Shown: positions 11,276 to 24,196, numbered from the stretch's first letter. The stretch: 64,000 nt of DNA from Spongilla lacustris (GCA_949361645.1 OX442416.1:19276323-19340322); one strand, 5' to 3'. Notes: generated from the sequence alone by a model not told the origin. A program made the numbers and translations.

Positions 11276-12660
11276 TGAAGAGGTTGAATGCTAACATCTA
11301 GCTTCGTGGGCTATTTACTTTACATGTTATTAAAACGAGCGCAACTATTATACACTCCGGTATTTGGTTTTGGTCATTAGTTAGGCCAGCTACCCGGCCG
11401 GGTAGGCTAGGACCGGAGCTAGCTAGATGGAGCTCGAGCGGTACACGGTAATTGTAAAGTAACCTCTACGCGCGCAAAACGGTTACTAAAGCCACACCCA
11501 CTGGCTAGCTCGACTGTCTTCCTTACGAACCACGCTCATCACCTTTAGACACCTTCTCTATGTCGGTGATATTAGAAAAGGAGTGGTTGATACGCAATAA
11601 TATGCCCTGTTGTGCCTGTAAAACACCACGCATCTTGGCTATGTCGACTGGTAGTACTGTACCGGTAGTACCTATACCTTTCGATCGCGATTACACATTT
11701 GTAGAGTCCTTCAACCACAATCACGAATGTATCTGTAACCTACTAGTATAGTACTCACCCGCCCGGCTATGTCGATGCGAATCTGCTTTTAATTACTGCG
11801 CACGTCACGTACTGGTACTAACTCGACACAATTAAACCTAGCGCTAGCTAGTGGCTCAACGAGTCGACAGTATTATGAATCAGCGCTAGCCGAGAACTGC
11901 ATCATTTGTACGCTTGTACAACGTGATCGCTTTACAGAAGCTAGCTATCATGCATGTTGGTCTGATCGCAGCTAGTATAGTCCAGAGTGTGCATGTTCGC
12001 ACGCGCGCCTCGTACGCCCTACTTTTGCTCCTGATGGTACTTGGTGCATGTACGTCCCGCTCCGACATCCGACTCCATGCACTGACAGCTAACATCTTAC
12101 CGCCATGCAACCGTGACGTATGCATGAATTACATCATATATTTGTCCCACATTTTACAGTGGGGTCCAAAAAATTTCCATTGGAACAAACCGCGAAGGGG
12201 GCAAAATTATACTACTTGTGCCTAAAAATGTCTTGGTGGTTCAGATTTAATATTCCAGTTGGTAGACTTGAACTTTCCATCTGCGTGAATGGAAAGAAAT
12301 TGAAGAAACATAACAATTGCATGTTCCATGTACTAACGTATGTAGTGAACACAACACTGCGTACGGAACATGAAGTGGACAGATTTTAACGGAGACAAGA
12401 ACACAAAAGAGATGGGGTATCTTCATCTGTATCATAATCCGTTTGGTAGACTTAACATTTATATTCCGTTTAAGAACGGTGCGCGTTATAAGACATTTCT
12501 CCATAGACTTCCCGTTCAATTAATTTTTAACGCGTAACGCGGGTATTCAATTATTCAAGTCCGCAATAGCTGGACATGTCACAAAAAGGCAATCAGCATC
12601 AAACTACTGATTTTCACAAATGTTTATATATAGCTTGTAATGTCAATGAGCACATCGTAG
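11276..12660. other. Unique-looking DNA, no supported gene
   Basis: This stretch has a mixed composition with CpG-containing words (acgcgcgcaaaacgg, cgcacgcgcgcctcg) and a short perfect hairpin ctacccggccgggtag near 11,391. Open frames at 11,560-11,751 and 11,914-12,225 lack neighbours, introns or similarity I recognise. The second has a hydrophobic segment (ASYALLLLLMVLGAC). I do not call either a gene. Confidence 0.4.
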
Positions 12661-13036
12661 CTGAAGCATTCACCAGAAGGTCAGATTGGAGCCTATTGAG
12701 GAGAAGGAAGGAATAGAGCAGTAAATGAAAGGGCATACACAGACATCCAGTGTCACACATGTCACACACACCACATACACATGTGTGTGGGAAGGATGCT
12801 TTGTGTGGGAAGTAAGGCGCTGTGTGTGGAGAAAGGGTATCATCCCACCCACCTAAATCTGAACTGATATACTGGTTACCAAGTTTGCCTCAAAATGGCT
12901 GGCTGAAGTCTGATACTGGGAAAGTCAGTGTGCCCATTGAAAAGGGCATATTGGATAATGATCTATTAAGTGGGAAGGAGAGGATAAATGAAATGGCACG
13001 TATACCAATAATACAACATCAATGGATGGCATGGGC

Positions 13037-13080
<44 letters not shown>

Positions 13081-13150
13081 TGAAATGGCATCCAGTGTCA
13101 TCGTGTGTGAAGGGTGCTTTGTGGGTGAAGGGTGTTGTGTGTGGGAAGTG
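12661..13150. other. CA-rich spacer with a dinucleotide repeat
   Basis: Contains gt/ca-rich words and a pure (CA)n run at about 13,038-13,078. The two parts share related words such as gggaaggatgctttgtgtggg and gaagggtgctttgtgggtga. No gene seen. Confidence 0.5.
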
Positions 13151-13154
13151 TACA

Positions 13155-13552
13155 CATCAATGTCTAATGTCCTGGGCTTGCATGTATGTACATCGCAAGG
13201 TACGCAAAGCAGAGTTTTTTTTTTGCATCCTAGTGAAGTTCGACTGCTTTGCCACATTGCATAAGACCTTATCTGTTTGGGCAAAAGGCCTAATACCTTT
13301 TGCTGCTCTTACAGCAACTCACCATAGTGGAGGTACGAGAAACTTCCAGTACATAAGTTATTATTTTTAAAAAATATCCATGTATGCCGTATAGTGTACC
13401 TCCACTGTGGCGAGTTGCTGTAATTTGTCCAAACAGATAAGGTCTTATGCAATGTGGCAAAGCAGTCGAACTTCACTAGGATGCAAAAAAAACTCTGCTT
13501 TGCGTACCTTGCTATGTACATACTTGCACCTCAGAGCAAGCCCAGGACATTA
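13155..13552. repeat. Large palindrome (~150-bp arms)
   Basis: The left arm, from catcaatgtctaatgtcctgggcttg to gcaactcaccatagtggaggtac, pairs with the right arm from gtacctccactgtggcgagttgc to caagcccaggacattagaca. The spacer is about 50-60 bases. A short variant segment (gcaaaaggcctaatac) is present in the left arm only. It is probably a palindromic MITE; no clean target duplication could be read. Confidence 0.75.
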
Positions 13553-13559
13553 GACATTA

Positions 13560-14850
13560 TTAATAACACACACACACACATGCACAAAAACACACACACT
13601 GATCTATTGATTAGCAAAAGGCAACCCCAAGTAAGCAGAGGTCTTTGGACCAGTACAAACCACTCAGACAAGCTGGCCTGATGGGGGATCATGGTGAGGG
13701 AGCACACATACCTCTCCACTTTCATGCAGTGCAGATTATTTTAAAAAAGAAATGTTCAATGACTTATGCGTGCCCATACCCTTCCAATCCCCCCCCTCCC
13801 CTTGCCGTGTGGAAGGATTGGGTTGAGGAGAAGGTTGGTGTGTGTAGGGAAAGGGGTGGAAAAGGGTGGTGGGTATGGATCAGAAGTGTTACCAGGGAGA
13901 AGGGTGGCATGGATTGAAGTACATGTATCAAGGCATCATAATAAGTATGGATTCCCTTTTCGGTCCTCTCCTACAATGTACATCACATCAGCATAATGTC
14001 CGAATTGTACACCCCACCTACATATACGAACACTGTACCCTGGGCATCTGGGTGACTTACAGAATGAAGATGAGGACAGGAAATACATTTGTAGTGTTAC
14101 ACATGTATCTCGAGATTTCCAATAGTCACATTCAGGGTGCTGTTTTGGACAAGCAGGTTTGGCTGCTGCCTGGTAGACAACATACATGTACAAGTAAATG
14201 ATCAAACTCACCACCCCAGTACTTTTCCATTGTCCCAGCCTTCCGTACATACACACACCGTTACACTACATGTACATGTAGGTAAAAACGTACAAATTGT
14301 AAGAAAAGTAGTAAATGTAAGTAGACCAATGTGAGGTGAATGTGGACCATATGTCAAAACTGCGTATACATGTAGATCTATGCATGGGCTTCGTGCATGT
14401 GTGTAGGCCTATGCCCACGTGACAATATTACTATATCTTACCCCATTTATCGCTCCTCTGCTTTCGCGGTCTGAAACAGTGTTTGCCTTCATGCAGGTAG
14501 CGCACCAGCTCGAGCACCTGCTTACTAGTAGAGACATAGTTGGAGCACCGTATGCGGATAGCGTCTTCGCTGTGACACATGATACACATCACATAAACAT
14601 ATACCGCTTGCATACAGAGAATGTCTAAATTTGTAGCGCGAACCGAGTCACCATCGATATGTGCTACGGCTACGTCCGCTCCCTCGTATAATAGTAACTT
14701 ACTGTTACATTGCAGCGGCTACGGGCTACCAAGTATACGAAGAACCGGATTTAGTAAATTGAGTCCTCTCTCCGACCAGCTCCAATCCAGGCCTATTAAT
14801 ATTCCTATACAGATAAAATAACAAATTTACTATCGTCCAAATACATGTAA
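13560..14850. other. No supported feature
   Basis: Mixed unique-looking sequence with a short CA stretch (13,566-13,600) and several acatgtacatgt words. Open frames are short and unsupported. Confidence 0.4.
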
Positions 14851-14979
14851 TTGGATATCATATCGTCATAGAATGGTTGTCATGACAATTTACTTGACAC
14901 GTTTACGTCATTTCTGTCCGGCGATTAATCGCCATAATCGCCAACTATCGCGATATTATCGCGATTATTTCCACCCGGG

Positions 14980-15810
14980 TATCGATTTGTTCTGTTCGTT
15001 GATTTTCATGACATCCATTACGGAGATACAGTTGAACAAACTAAGCGCACGTTTTCGCGCTCGATTCCAGCCAATGATTTGAGCAAATCGCGTCCCGCTC
15101 AATGTATGGGAAGGCGGTGGTTATATCATTGGCGCGAATAGAGCGGGAAAAAGTGCACGTAGTTTGTTCAACTGTATCTCCGTAACGGATGACATAAAAA
15201 TTAACGAACAGAATAATCCAATAGCTAAGGGACCTCTTTATGTACAAAACGAGTTTGGAGCGATTTAAGTATTCCTGCCGAAAGTTAGGGCGAGTTTGAA
15301 CCCCTTGGGGTATTGGATATTGTTATACTGGCATGGAGCATGTTCAAGACCCCAGAATGTACTTTACCATAGATAAATGGTGTAGTATGAAGTGCCGAAA
15401 ATAAAAAGTTGCTAGTCTTAACAGGGGCGGCGGAAGGTATTTTCAAGTGGGGGGGGGGGTAAGTATATGAATATATAATGAGTGGGCGTGGTATATAGTG
15501 GTTGCGCACGCGAAAATGAACCGCTTGTTGAGTAGCTACTTAACGGTTCACACTTTTAATATCATCCGATTCCAGTTCTCTTTGGTTATAATATACAACA
15601 CGGTTAGTTACGGCTAATAATAATTCTACTCGGTAAAGTTGGGGGGGTAAATACCCCTCCTACCCCTCCTCCCCCCCCCCCCCCCCCCCCCGGTTACGCC
15701 GCCGCTGCTTAACCGTTCGAAAGTTATAGCAATTCAAACGTAATGCCATTTTTATAACATTTTTTTATTATATGCGCTAGGTCCCTTTTCTCGTGAACGA
15801 TCCCATATTG
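14980..15810. mobile_element. Long-palindrome element (family L), left arm truncated
   Basis: It shares tcgatttgttctgttcgttg, ggagatacagttgaacaaac, the central gtatggg-aggcgg block and the mirrored second arm with elements at 47,668-48,491 and 62,949-63,770. The second arm is interrupted by the 286-bp hAT-like element at 15,422-15,707 and resumes with ttcgaaagttatagcaattc up to about 15,810. The outer part of the left arm is missing. Confidence 0.7.
15422..15707. mobile_element. 286-bp hAT-like MITE, 5-bp target duplication CTTAA
   Basis: It starts CAGGGGCGGCGGAAGG and ends ACGCCGCCGCTG. The flanks are cttaa at 15,417-15,421 and cttaa at 15,708-15,712. The related palindromes supply the uninterrupted target sequence. 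The interior is mostly poly-G and poly-C. CAG...CTG ends with a 5-bp duplication fit a hAT5-type subgroup. Confidence 0.65.
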
Positions 15811-15877
15811 TCCCGGGAGTATACGCTTGCCATCAGTAGGGATTATGGTTCAGTAATGGAATAGCCCAATGAATGGC

Positions 15878-16116
<239 letters not shown>

Positions 16117-16204
16117 AGCTTTCTCAATGGCAGCCACTTCTTATTTCTTTCCTCACTAAGTGGATCTCGCACGATCGTTCATCACATGTATGATATTAGG
16201 TTCC

Positions 16205-17160
16205 TCTTTACTTTACCCCCCCCCCCCCCCCCTTTCCGAATTATATAGCAACTTATGAGCATATACAACCGTACATACTGCTGAACCTAAGCGAAACCAA
16301 GGGCGGATCCAGCGAGGGGTCCGGACCCCCCTACCCCCCCCCCCCCCCCCCCCCCATCAGGACACGACGCATCGTTTAAATGCGTCGTTTTGCATTCTTC
16401 GTAAAATTACGAAATTTAACCTGGGGGGCCGGGGGCGGGGGGGTAGGCGGCTGATTTAATTTCATACCATGACATCGTTCGTACACGCGACAGTGACATA
16501 GAGACGATATACTATCTCTGGTGACGCCTAAAATTGCATGCGTCGCTTATGTGATTCCCGCGATTTTTTTCTATGACTCACTTGACCAGCATTTATACTT
16601 GCCCAGAGCTAGGTGGTTTTCAAATTGCAGGCTATATAGGTCCGCTGACAGCTGATGTACAGGGGACGAAACAGAATACTGTTCATTGCTTGAAGTAGGT
16701 TATCTGAGTATGATGCAAATTTTAAGTGGCTCAAGTATCGAACTAATAACTAAGCGCACGTACAAATTAAATCTGACGAAACCGACAGATGAAACACACC
16801 CCCACATAATTATAAACCTGGGAACAAGAACTTAACTGAGTGCAAGTGACTGCCTCCGTTTCGATGCTATGGAAAAACATGCAAAAAAAATTCAGTGGAT
16901 GTTCAAAGGGGCAGTACAGCCTCCATAGCGATCAGAGGAATGCTTAAAAAATGCATACAAGTGAAGTGACTGGATTGGGTAGGGCAATGTCGGTGTTTGC
17001 TAATACTAAGAGCCACAAATATGTGCATAAGAGGAAGCAGAGTGAAATGGAGAAGTGCAGTTCACATGGATGATGGGGCTGGACTACCCACATCAGCTTA
17101 TATGAATATAATTTGTATGTGCTATTATGTTGCTTGAGTATGTCATTTGTAGTCTACATG
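16205..17160. other. Poly-C spacer and a hAT-like end; otherwise nothing recognised
   Basis: agggcggatccagcgagggg (about 16,301) matches the right end of the hAT element at 37,339 in reverse orientation and is followed by poly-C. No partner end was found nearby. The rest to 17,160 has no gene. Confidence 0.4.
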
Positions 17161-17233
17161 TAGCTATTATTTTAAATGAAAACACGATGAAAATGATACC
17201 AAATGCAAGGAGCTAGGGTGGGTTTGAGTCCCC

Positions 17234-17428
17234 ATGGTGGTTGAGGCATATGGTGCTTGGGGGACAGAAGCAATGGAGTCATTTTCACTTCTGGCCTCTT
17301 GCCTTGCAACTAGCTCCAACAGGGCTAAGGTTGAGGTCCTAGCTGCCTTATATGGCAGGTTGAACCTCAACTTAGTTAGCGCCAACGCTGTAGCCATCCT
17401 CTCCAGATGTTTTGTCCCTGACTATTAG
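17234..17428 (+). pseudogene. Retroelement endonuclease C-terminal fragment (plus strand)
   Basis: It encodes VVEAYGAWGTEAMESFSLLA, then LYGRLNLNLVSANAVAILSR, the same C-terminal motif found on the minus strand at 17,965-18,170 (VAVEMYGSWGKEAQEMFSRL...FDGLNITLVRSIARAIL). A further decayed repeat of the motif lies at 17,640-17,750 (LLASHLLIQSK). It is a broken copy of the C-terminus of a non-LTR-type retroelement. Confidence 0.6.
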
Positions 17429-17857
17429 CAATAGTAGGGTGCATTTATTTATCTTACTGCTGTTTTATTAAATTTATTTGTGTATCATTTTATGTAATAA
17501 TGGTATAATCGATTCTATTCCATTTAAATAATGAATCTTAAAAAAAAAAATTGTTGTCAGAAAAAAGTAAAATTATTATAGCATTCTTCTATGACACCAA
17601 ATGTAATGAACTGGATTGGGTCTGTGTACCATTAGTGGTGCCTTCTCTACTAGCCACTTGCTCATCCAAAGCAAAGTAAGTGGTTCTTACCGAACTCTAC
17701 GGGCGGCTGAACCGAATGCAATTGCCATCCTTTCCCGTAGCATCTCTGTCAAAGTGATGTAGGGTAGATAATAGTTAGGATTTTGTGTACATTGTGTATA
17801 ACAGTGTACTTGAGTTACATCCATTTATGCTGTAATATCGTACACTACTGACAACAC

Positions 17858-17963
<106 letters not shown>

Positions 17964-17964
17964 G

Positions 17965-18630
17965 TCATGAAGGAAGAAGATCCCATGTCAGGATGGCTCT
18001 GGCAATGGACCTGACTAGGGTAATGTTTAGCCCGTCAAAAATGTCTGCCAAAACTGCAGGCTTGGGGGAAGATGCATATAAGGCTAGGTGGGATGACAGT
18101 CTTGAAAACATTTCCTGGGCCTCCTTTCCCCAACTGCCATACATTTCTACAGCTACAGGAATGCAGGTCCACCACAACTATAGGCACCTCAGACCATTAG
18201 AAAGCAGTTTACGAGCTTCAGCAGCAAAGGCTGCTGCACCCACCATTTGGCTAGATTTTCCCAAGATGGCAGGGGTGAGGGGTGATGTCACTGCGATATC
18301 CAGTGCAACTGGATTGCCTCTGTCCCATCCAGCAATGAGGATACGAGTTACTCGAGTAAGTATGGCTATGATCACCGCCCCTCCCTTCTCCACCCCCACT
18401 CTTGGATGGGCACGATGGCTGAGGTCAGCAACAACATCCCTCTGGAGGTTGTGCTGTATGACCTTATCTCCTCAATGTCTGCAGGTCACTGCATGGTGGC
18501 CAAGGGAATCAAGGGCACTTTCGGGGCAGAAAGGACACATGACCACACCCTCATGAGATATCCAATCCCAGCCACCATCTTAATGCAGCCTGGACTCCAA
18601 GTGTGAGCCCAAACCAACAGAATTAAGGGA
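17965..18630 (-). pseudogene. Non-LTR retroelement: CCHC finger plus restriction-like endonuclease end
   Basis: In minus-strand order: LGVQAALRWWLGLD, the finger CPFCPESALDSLGHHAVTC, and HNLQRDV. A short degraded stretch follows, then ILIAGWDRGNPVALDIAVTS and AAAFAAEARKLLSNGLRCL, and after a stop WTCIPVAVEMYGSWGKEA through RSIARAILTWDLLPS. The finger-then-endonuclease order is the C-terminal layout of restriction-like-endonuclease non-LTR elements. The ALDIAVTSPL strand would carry catalytic acidic residues. Several stops and frame changes are present. It is the same family as 7,979-8,493. Confidence 0.6.
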
Positions 18631-18947
18631 TCACAAGAGGCTGCATGATATAAATAAATACAAGAATTAACATACAGAGTAGTAATTAATGCATGCTATT
18701 ACTAATGAATAGATGAGTGCACACAAAATACACCAGAAACTCGATCGGCCTGCTGAGTGTCATCCTATGCGCTGTAGTTACACTGTGATGTAAGAGCTGA
18801 TGCCGTATGCTCGGGATATTATATATAGCAATGCCCAAATAACTTTTAGGAAGCTAGACATAATTCGACTGGTGCCAAATGTTCCAAGCTGAGAAATGAA
18901 GTGTGTATACAATCTGGCAATAGAGTAGTTTCTTCTTGTGAGTTGTT

Positions 18948-19220
18948 TTGGATTTGAGACATGTCAGTGGCTTCTTTTCCACAAGCCCCATAGCATACAG
19001 TAGGTTTAAATGTTATTATTTTAGTATTATCTTGCATGGCGACAGAGTCCTAGAGGAACGTGGGGCACAGAAGTCCCAAGAGGCTCTCTCGTACCTGCAT
19101 GGCCTCTCTCGCCTTGCCGCCAGACACAACAAAGCCAAGTCAATGGTGGCTGCCAGCCTATATCGTCTACCTAAACATGACCCTGCAGTGCACAGGCTCT
19201 CTACTTTCATAAGAGAATAA
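18948..19220 (+). pseudogene. Decayed retroelement C-terminal fragment
   Basis: QEALSYLHGLSRLAARHNKA and KSMVAASLYRLPKHDPAV resemble the LASRLA...LYGRLN segment of the endonuclease C-terminus, with the conserved end replaced. It is a weak remnant. Confidence 0.35.
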
Positions 19221-19374
19221 CTGAATTACTAACCTGGATAGTATAACCAGTGGGTGTATGAAGAATGCCTAAGATCTTGATTTTTGTCTCAAATAAGTGT
19301 ATGCTACAAAAAGGGTTAGTCTAACTATAATATCTATGATGCAATGTACATGAGGCAGCTGCAGTGATTATATC

Positions 19375-19790
19375 ATTCGAGCGAGAAAACGTGCACGTAG
19401 TTTTGTTCAACCATGATACACGTAACGGATGGCATAAAAATTAACGAACGGAACACATCGATAGTATAGGACCTTTCTACCTATATATATAAACCTCATT
19501 TGAAACGATTTCATTACTCCTAAACGTAGATATTAGTTTGAACCTGGTGGGGTATCGAACGTTGCAATGCTGGTACGGAGCAAGTGCAAGACTCTTTGAT
19601 GTATTTTACAATAGAACAATGGTGTAGTAGGCATGAAAATTGGAAGTCGATAGCCATTATCGTTCGGACGATATAGCGATTCAAACGTTATAACACGATT
19701 ATTTTATAATGTCATAAAACATAGGAAGTTTCGCGGAAACTGACACTGTCCCATACATGTATAATTATGTACACGGTACATTGTGCAAGT
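19375..19790. mobile_element. Half of a family-L palindrome
   Basis: It contains gtgcacgtagttttgttcaa, acggatggcataaaaattaa, tataggacctttctacct and ends with gtttcgcggaaactgacact. This is the right arm of the elements at 47,668 and 62,949 without the left arm. Confidence 0.6.
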
Positions 19791-19839
19791 ACATCGTACA
19801 ATTTACATGTATTCAATACGTACTTAAGTATGAGTATAT

Positions 19840-20622
19840 ACAGGGTCTTCACGAAAGAATGCAACGCTTTTGAATGAACATAATTTTTTTAATAGGATTA
19901 TCAATCTAAATCAATTTATAAATAGACAAATACGAAATCAAATGCATTATTAAAATTCAATTATCTTTTACAGTTAATTAAGTTCTAACCCTAACCCTAA
20001 GATAAAATCAAATACCTTGCAATTAATTAATTTGACGCAGAAATGTACGACAACGTTTAAATAGAATAGCTGTGAAAAAAAGTATGAGATTTAATTGGCT
20101 TTGTACTAGTTAATATTCAAAACAACCCAGCTGAAAAGCTAAAGGGCCACTACAATTGTAGTTAACTTTGAGTTATAGTAACTCACCATTACATAATCTA
20201 ATACAGAATCAAATTGTGCTTTAATCATGGAGTAATTAGTGATGGTTATTGAAATTAGTTAGCTTCAATATTAATAACTTTGAAGCAAATTACGTTAATA
20301 ACTCACTATTGAACTCAGTAACTTGAAATCAGTGCTGTTCCACTGCATACTCAGATCTTCGTTAATTATTTGTAGTTATTAAAATCAATTATCTCTAACC
20401 GTAATCTTGAATAATGTTGATAATAGAGGTTTTGAATATTTTGATTGATGAGGGCTTTGATGCAATTACTTAACTGCTTACAATAATTTAAATCTAATTG
20501 GATTGTTAGTATTTGCCTAACTTAGGTTAAAGAAAACAAGCAGTTAATTAATTTCAATCCTAAGTTATAGTGATGTAAAAGCGTTGCGTTCTTTCGTGAA
20601 GCCGGAGTGAAGACCCTGTATA
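19840..20622. mobile_element. ~780-bp AT-rich inverted-repeat element
   Basis: The left end is acagggtcttcacgaaagaa, then tgcaacgcttttg. The right end read in reverse is acagggtcttcactccggct, tcacgaaagaacgcaacgct. The right end has an extra 11-base repeat (actccggcttc). The insertion lies in the dispersed repeat also seen at 7,785, where the site is empty (atctacagtattcagaatac). The flanks (tata/gtata) suggest a short TA-rich target duplication. The interior is AT-rich, with taaccctaaccctaa at about 19,986. Confidence 0.6.
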
Positions 20623-20745
20623 TTATTCCGAATACGGGAGGTGGTTCCTCTGACTCGCATTTGGCCAAATATACTAGCGAGATATAAAAAATAAAAGATT
20701 TTGAGTAAAAAGTAGGGAAACAAGGAATTACTGACGTTCGTTGAT

Positions 20746-21567
20746 TTATCAGGACCCACGGTAGTGGGTCCTATGTAGGATTGGCTTCGTGGGCGTGGTT
20801 TTCGATCGAGCGTTTTAAAACGGTAACGAAGCGTTGCCTTTACTCGCCAGCTCGCATATAATCCATCACAAACATAACAGATATGCACATATAACGTGAG
20901 TTTCGCTAAACAGTGCCGTTTACGTGGAGTGACAAGTCGGTACCATAATTCCGCCATTTAATTTTTGTTCATCTCCTCCGTCGTCTTCCGTTCATCATGT
21001 ATAACTAGCGACAGGAACGTCGTAAGAAGACGAGATTAGCTTCAAAAAGTAGCATTTGATTTCCAAACGGGTCCTTTCATACAAATAATACCTACAGTTG
21101 TAAGCTGGTGATGAAATGCCGTGAAATGACATGAGCAGGTGCAATTCATTATCGGTGAATATTCTCGGTTGCCTAGCAGTATGCAATATGACGTCACATA
21201 AGCGTCTTAATGTACTGTTGCCAGGCTACCACAATTAGCTGCAGCACAGGCGGTTCTAATAATTCAGCAAAGGACCAAGCCAAAGAAAACGGCTCGTTTC
21301 GGTTAGCAAGGAGAACTATATAGGTAGGCCTATCAACAAAATAAAAAGTGCATCTTACCGTTAATGCAACTTTCATCAACCTTACCACCATGTAACAGTG
21401 TTCTTTAAGGAGGGAGGGGTTCCCCCTCCCTTACCCTCCCCTTTTTATTCCATTTCATGGAGTGTTGGTTACATCCGTTATTTAGTAAAAAAGAAAGTGA
21501 GGAGGGTGAGGGACCCCTCCCTCTTACAATTAAGTCCCACAAGCAATAAATAATTACGTAAACGCAA

Positions 21568-21605
<38 letters not shown>

Positions 21606-22185
21606 GCATAAGTGCCCCTCTACCTGTATCTTTTGGTTCAAATTAAAGCTACAACTATCTACGATATACCTATTGGGGTTTAGTGAATCGACTAACGCGG
21701 TTAAGATAGAAGCCTGAAACATTGGACCCGGTACTTTGGGCCCGGTTCTAATTTGCCAGTATGCTTCAAGTAGTTATTCCTTCCAACCCCAACCCCAAAA
21801 CGAATTCTACGCAGTTCAGTGAGTGGATCGGACTAATACAATACCCAGAAACCCTTTGCAATACCCTCCGGCAAAGCCTATATATGTTTACCTTAAGGTC
21901 CTATACGGCCACCTCGACAGCTGCACGTGTCACTCGATTCCGACAAATCGCGGTGGTGATACGCTGCCAAACAACAATAGAAGCAATAGTTGTTCCTTTA
22001 AACAACACCTAAAACTGAACTAGTCCATATAAAGATTGCTATTTTCCACACGCTTATCTACAGCTACGTGTGCATGTTCACTGATACGCAGCAGCTGCCA
22101 TTAGTAATTTGAAACCAAGCAACGTACGCGCGCGCTCCATTAATTGCATAAAATTAAAAAGCCTTGCCTTAGCCATGATCACTCT
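20746..22185. other. No supported gene
   Basis: Begins with a perfect hairpin (aggacccacggtagtgggtcct, about 20,750). It includes a long poly-G run at about 21,571-21,602 and otherwise unique-looking sequence. Open frames are short. Confidence 0.4.
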
Positions 22186-22209
22186 TGGCAGAGAAAAAAA
22201 AATTAGGGG

Positions 22210-22507
22210 AACAAGTAAATCAAAAACTTCTCTATCGAGAAAGTGATTGGTGGGATGTAGGATTGGTGGTGCAAAAAGCAAGGAAACAAGGTACAGTGTG
22301 TTAAAGTGAGGTTTGGTAGGATCCTACAACTTTAACAGTCCTACATTTGCAAACAGGCTTCTTCATTTGCAAATTCAGGACTGTAAGTTGTAGGATCCTA
22401 CCAAACCTCACTTTAACACACTGTACCTTGTTTCCTTGCTTTTTGCACCACCAATCCTACATCCCACCAATCACTTTCTCGATAGAGAAGTTTTTGATTT
22501 ACTTGTT
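22210..22507. mobile_element. 298-bp near-perfect palindrome
   Basis: The left arm from aacaagtaaatcaaaaactt to tttggtaggatcctacaact pairs base for base with the right arm ending aagtttttgatttacttgtt. The spacer of about 60 bases itself has tttgcaaa words. It sits at the left edge of duplication copy 2. It carries the motif aaaaagcaaggaaacaagg shared by other palindromes in this window. Confidence 0.8.
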
Positions 22508-22529
22508 ATAAATATTACAGACCTACATT

Positions 22530-22990
22530 TTGAAACTGTAGTGGTGAGGCTGGTGGACTGGACTGTAGTGGTGAGGCTAGTGGACTTGACTGTAGTGGTG
22601 AGGCTGGTGGACTGGACTGTAGTGGTGAGGCTGGTGGACTTGACTGTAATGGTGAGGCTGGTGGACTTGACTGTTGTGGTGAGGCTGATGGACTTGACTA
22701 TAGTGGTGAGGCTGGTGGACTTGACTGTTGTGGTGAGGCTGGTGGACTGGACTGTAGTGGTGAGGCTGGTGGACTGGACTGTATATAGTGGTGAGGCTGG
22801 TGGACTGGACTGTAGTGGTGAGGCTGGTGGACTGGACTGTAGTGGTGAGGCTGGTGGACTTGGTGGAGTGGACTGCCTTTGGAAGAGTTTTAAATCAGCA
22901 CCATTAAGTTAACCCGTACAATGCAGTTTGATGGATTATCAACACTGAGTTTGAAATGAATAAAATCCTTTGCTATGCTTTGCTGTTATA
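22530..22990 (-). pseudogene. Ty3-like polyprotein tail (PPAS repeats), copy 2
   Basis: Same 24-bp-scale repeat as copy 1 (ggtgaggctggtggacttga words on the plus strand) but with more units. It is preceded on the minus strand by the NCIVRVNGADLK region at about 22,880-22,935. Cut off by the element starting at 22,991. Confidence 0.65.
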
Positions 22991-23180
22991 ATGTTACAGC
23001 CCGATTTGAATCCGTGACCCGATTTAAATCCGGTCAACCCGATTTAAAGCGGGTCGGGAGTTAAAATCCGGTCGACCGGATTTTCATCATATACATGTAT
23101 GTGGCTGAAATCGTTGGTGTCAAGTGACACAATTGTCAATGCCACGCAGTGTTTATTGAAGCTACAGTATTGCACACCAT

Positions 23181-23660
23181 GTGATTGGAAGCAGGACAGA
23201 ATTTATCCAAGTGCTTCACTCCAATACTAGTAACGATCATTTGGCTGACAGTATCAACCGTAATTGCTATCCCATGTTTAAGGTGTATGACAGCATGATT
23301 CCTCTCAGTACAAAGCAGCAGATCTGTTCGATTCTTATGTCAACCGAACGTCGTATCAGCGTAGAATTCATTGCTGTTGATAGGCAAAATAATTCAGACG
23401 ATAGTGGTCTTATCGCGTTGGCCCCCCCAGTACTTGCACTTGCACTTCAACACTGAAGGTACATCCACGCGGGACCATTTACAATAGTGTTTAGAAAATG
23501 GTGTGAAACAAGTTATACAACCCTTTTCTTCTGAAATGCTGAAAAGAAGGAGAGCGCGTAGGGACATGCATGATGAAGATTCAGGTATTTTGCACGTGTT
23601 GGAGTGTGTTAAATGTGGAGGAATGTTCTGCCGTACGTGCATCAAGGAGTCCAATTAGAT
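23181..23660 (+). pseudogene. ULP1/SENP-like protease fragment followed by PHD-like finger
   Basis: The first frame encodes FIQVLHSNTSNDHLADSI, FKVYDSMIPLSTKQQICSIL and VEFIAVDRQNNSDDSGLIAL. This matches the layout of ULP1-type (C48) protease domains in metazoan transposon proteins: H near the start, VYDS strand, then Q-x-N-x-x-DCG. Here the catalytic-site residue reads Ser (DDSGL) instead of Cys, and the W after the His region is L. After a frame change, about 23,537-23,658 encodes LECVKCGGMFCRTCIKES, a partial PHD-like finger. It is a decayed gene carried by the foldback-like element. Confidence 0.5.
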
Positions 23661-24196
23661 TGGAATGGAAGACTATAACGTGGCTATGCGACTCGTACAT
23701 CTATTAGCCTCTACTCATTTGAATGTAAATGCTGTAAGCAGTGTTGTCTCAATTTGGATGATGAATTTTCACTTTCATTACAAAACACCAAGTGTGTACT
23801 AACTCAATGATGTTGTTTTCTATTATCAAAACGGTCAGGCTGTGCACTATCCTCGAAAGCTACATAGCGGGTCAAAACACCGACCAAATTCAAATCGGGT
23901 CGAGATAAGTGTAATGCCAAAAACCGGGTCAACCGGCTTTAAATCCGGTCAACCGGTTTTGAATCGGGTCAACCCGCGTTATATCGGGTCAACCCGATTT
24001 AAATCGGGTCACGGTGTCGGAGGCATGGCTGTCCCCCTGGAAAAAGTGTCCCCCCGGACATTCATGCCTAGGCACGACTGTCCCCCCGGACACTGGTGCC
24101 TAGGAATGAATGTCCCCTCTAGGCATTATTGTCCCCCCATGCCGGACATTTTTTCCTAGGCACAGCTGTCCCCCCCCCCCCCCCCCCCCCCCCCCT

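Noticed and set aside
10173..11297. 374-codon minus-strand frame (HTPPYHHTPPY)
   Set aside because: Translation of an 18-bp minisatellite.
11914..12225. 103-codon frame with hydrophobic segment
   Set aside because: Hydrophobic stretch is internal, no promoter, intron or polyadenylation context, no second copy.
19985..20002. taaccctaaccctaa, telomere-like
   Set aside because: Only two to three units inside an AT-rich transposon; not evidence of a chromosome end or fusion.
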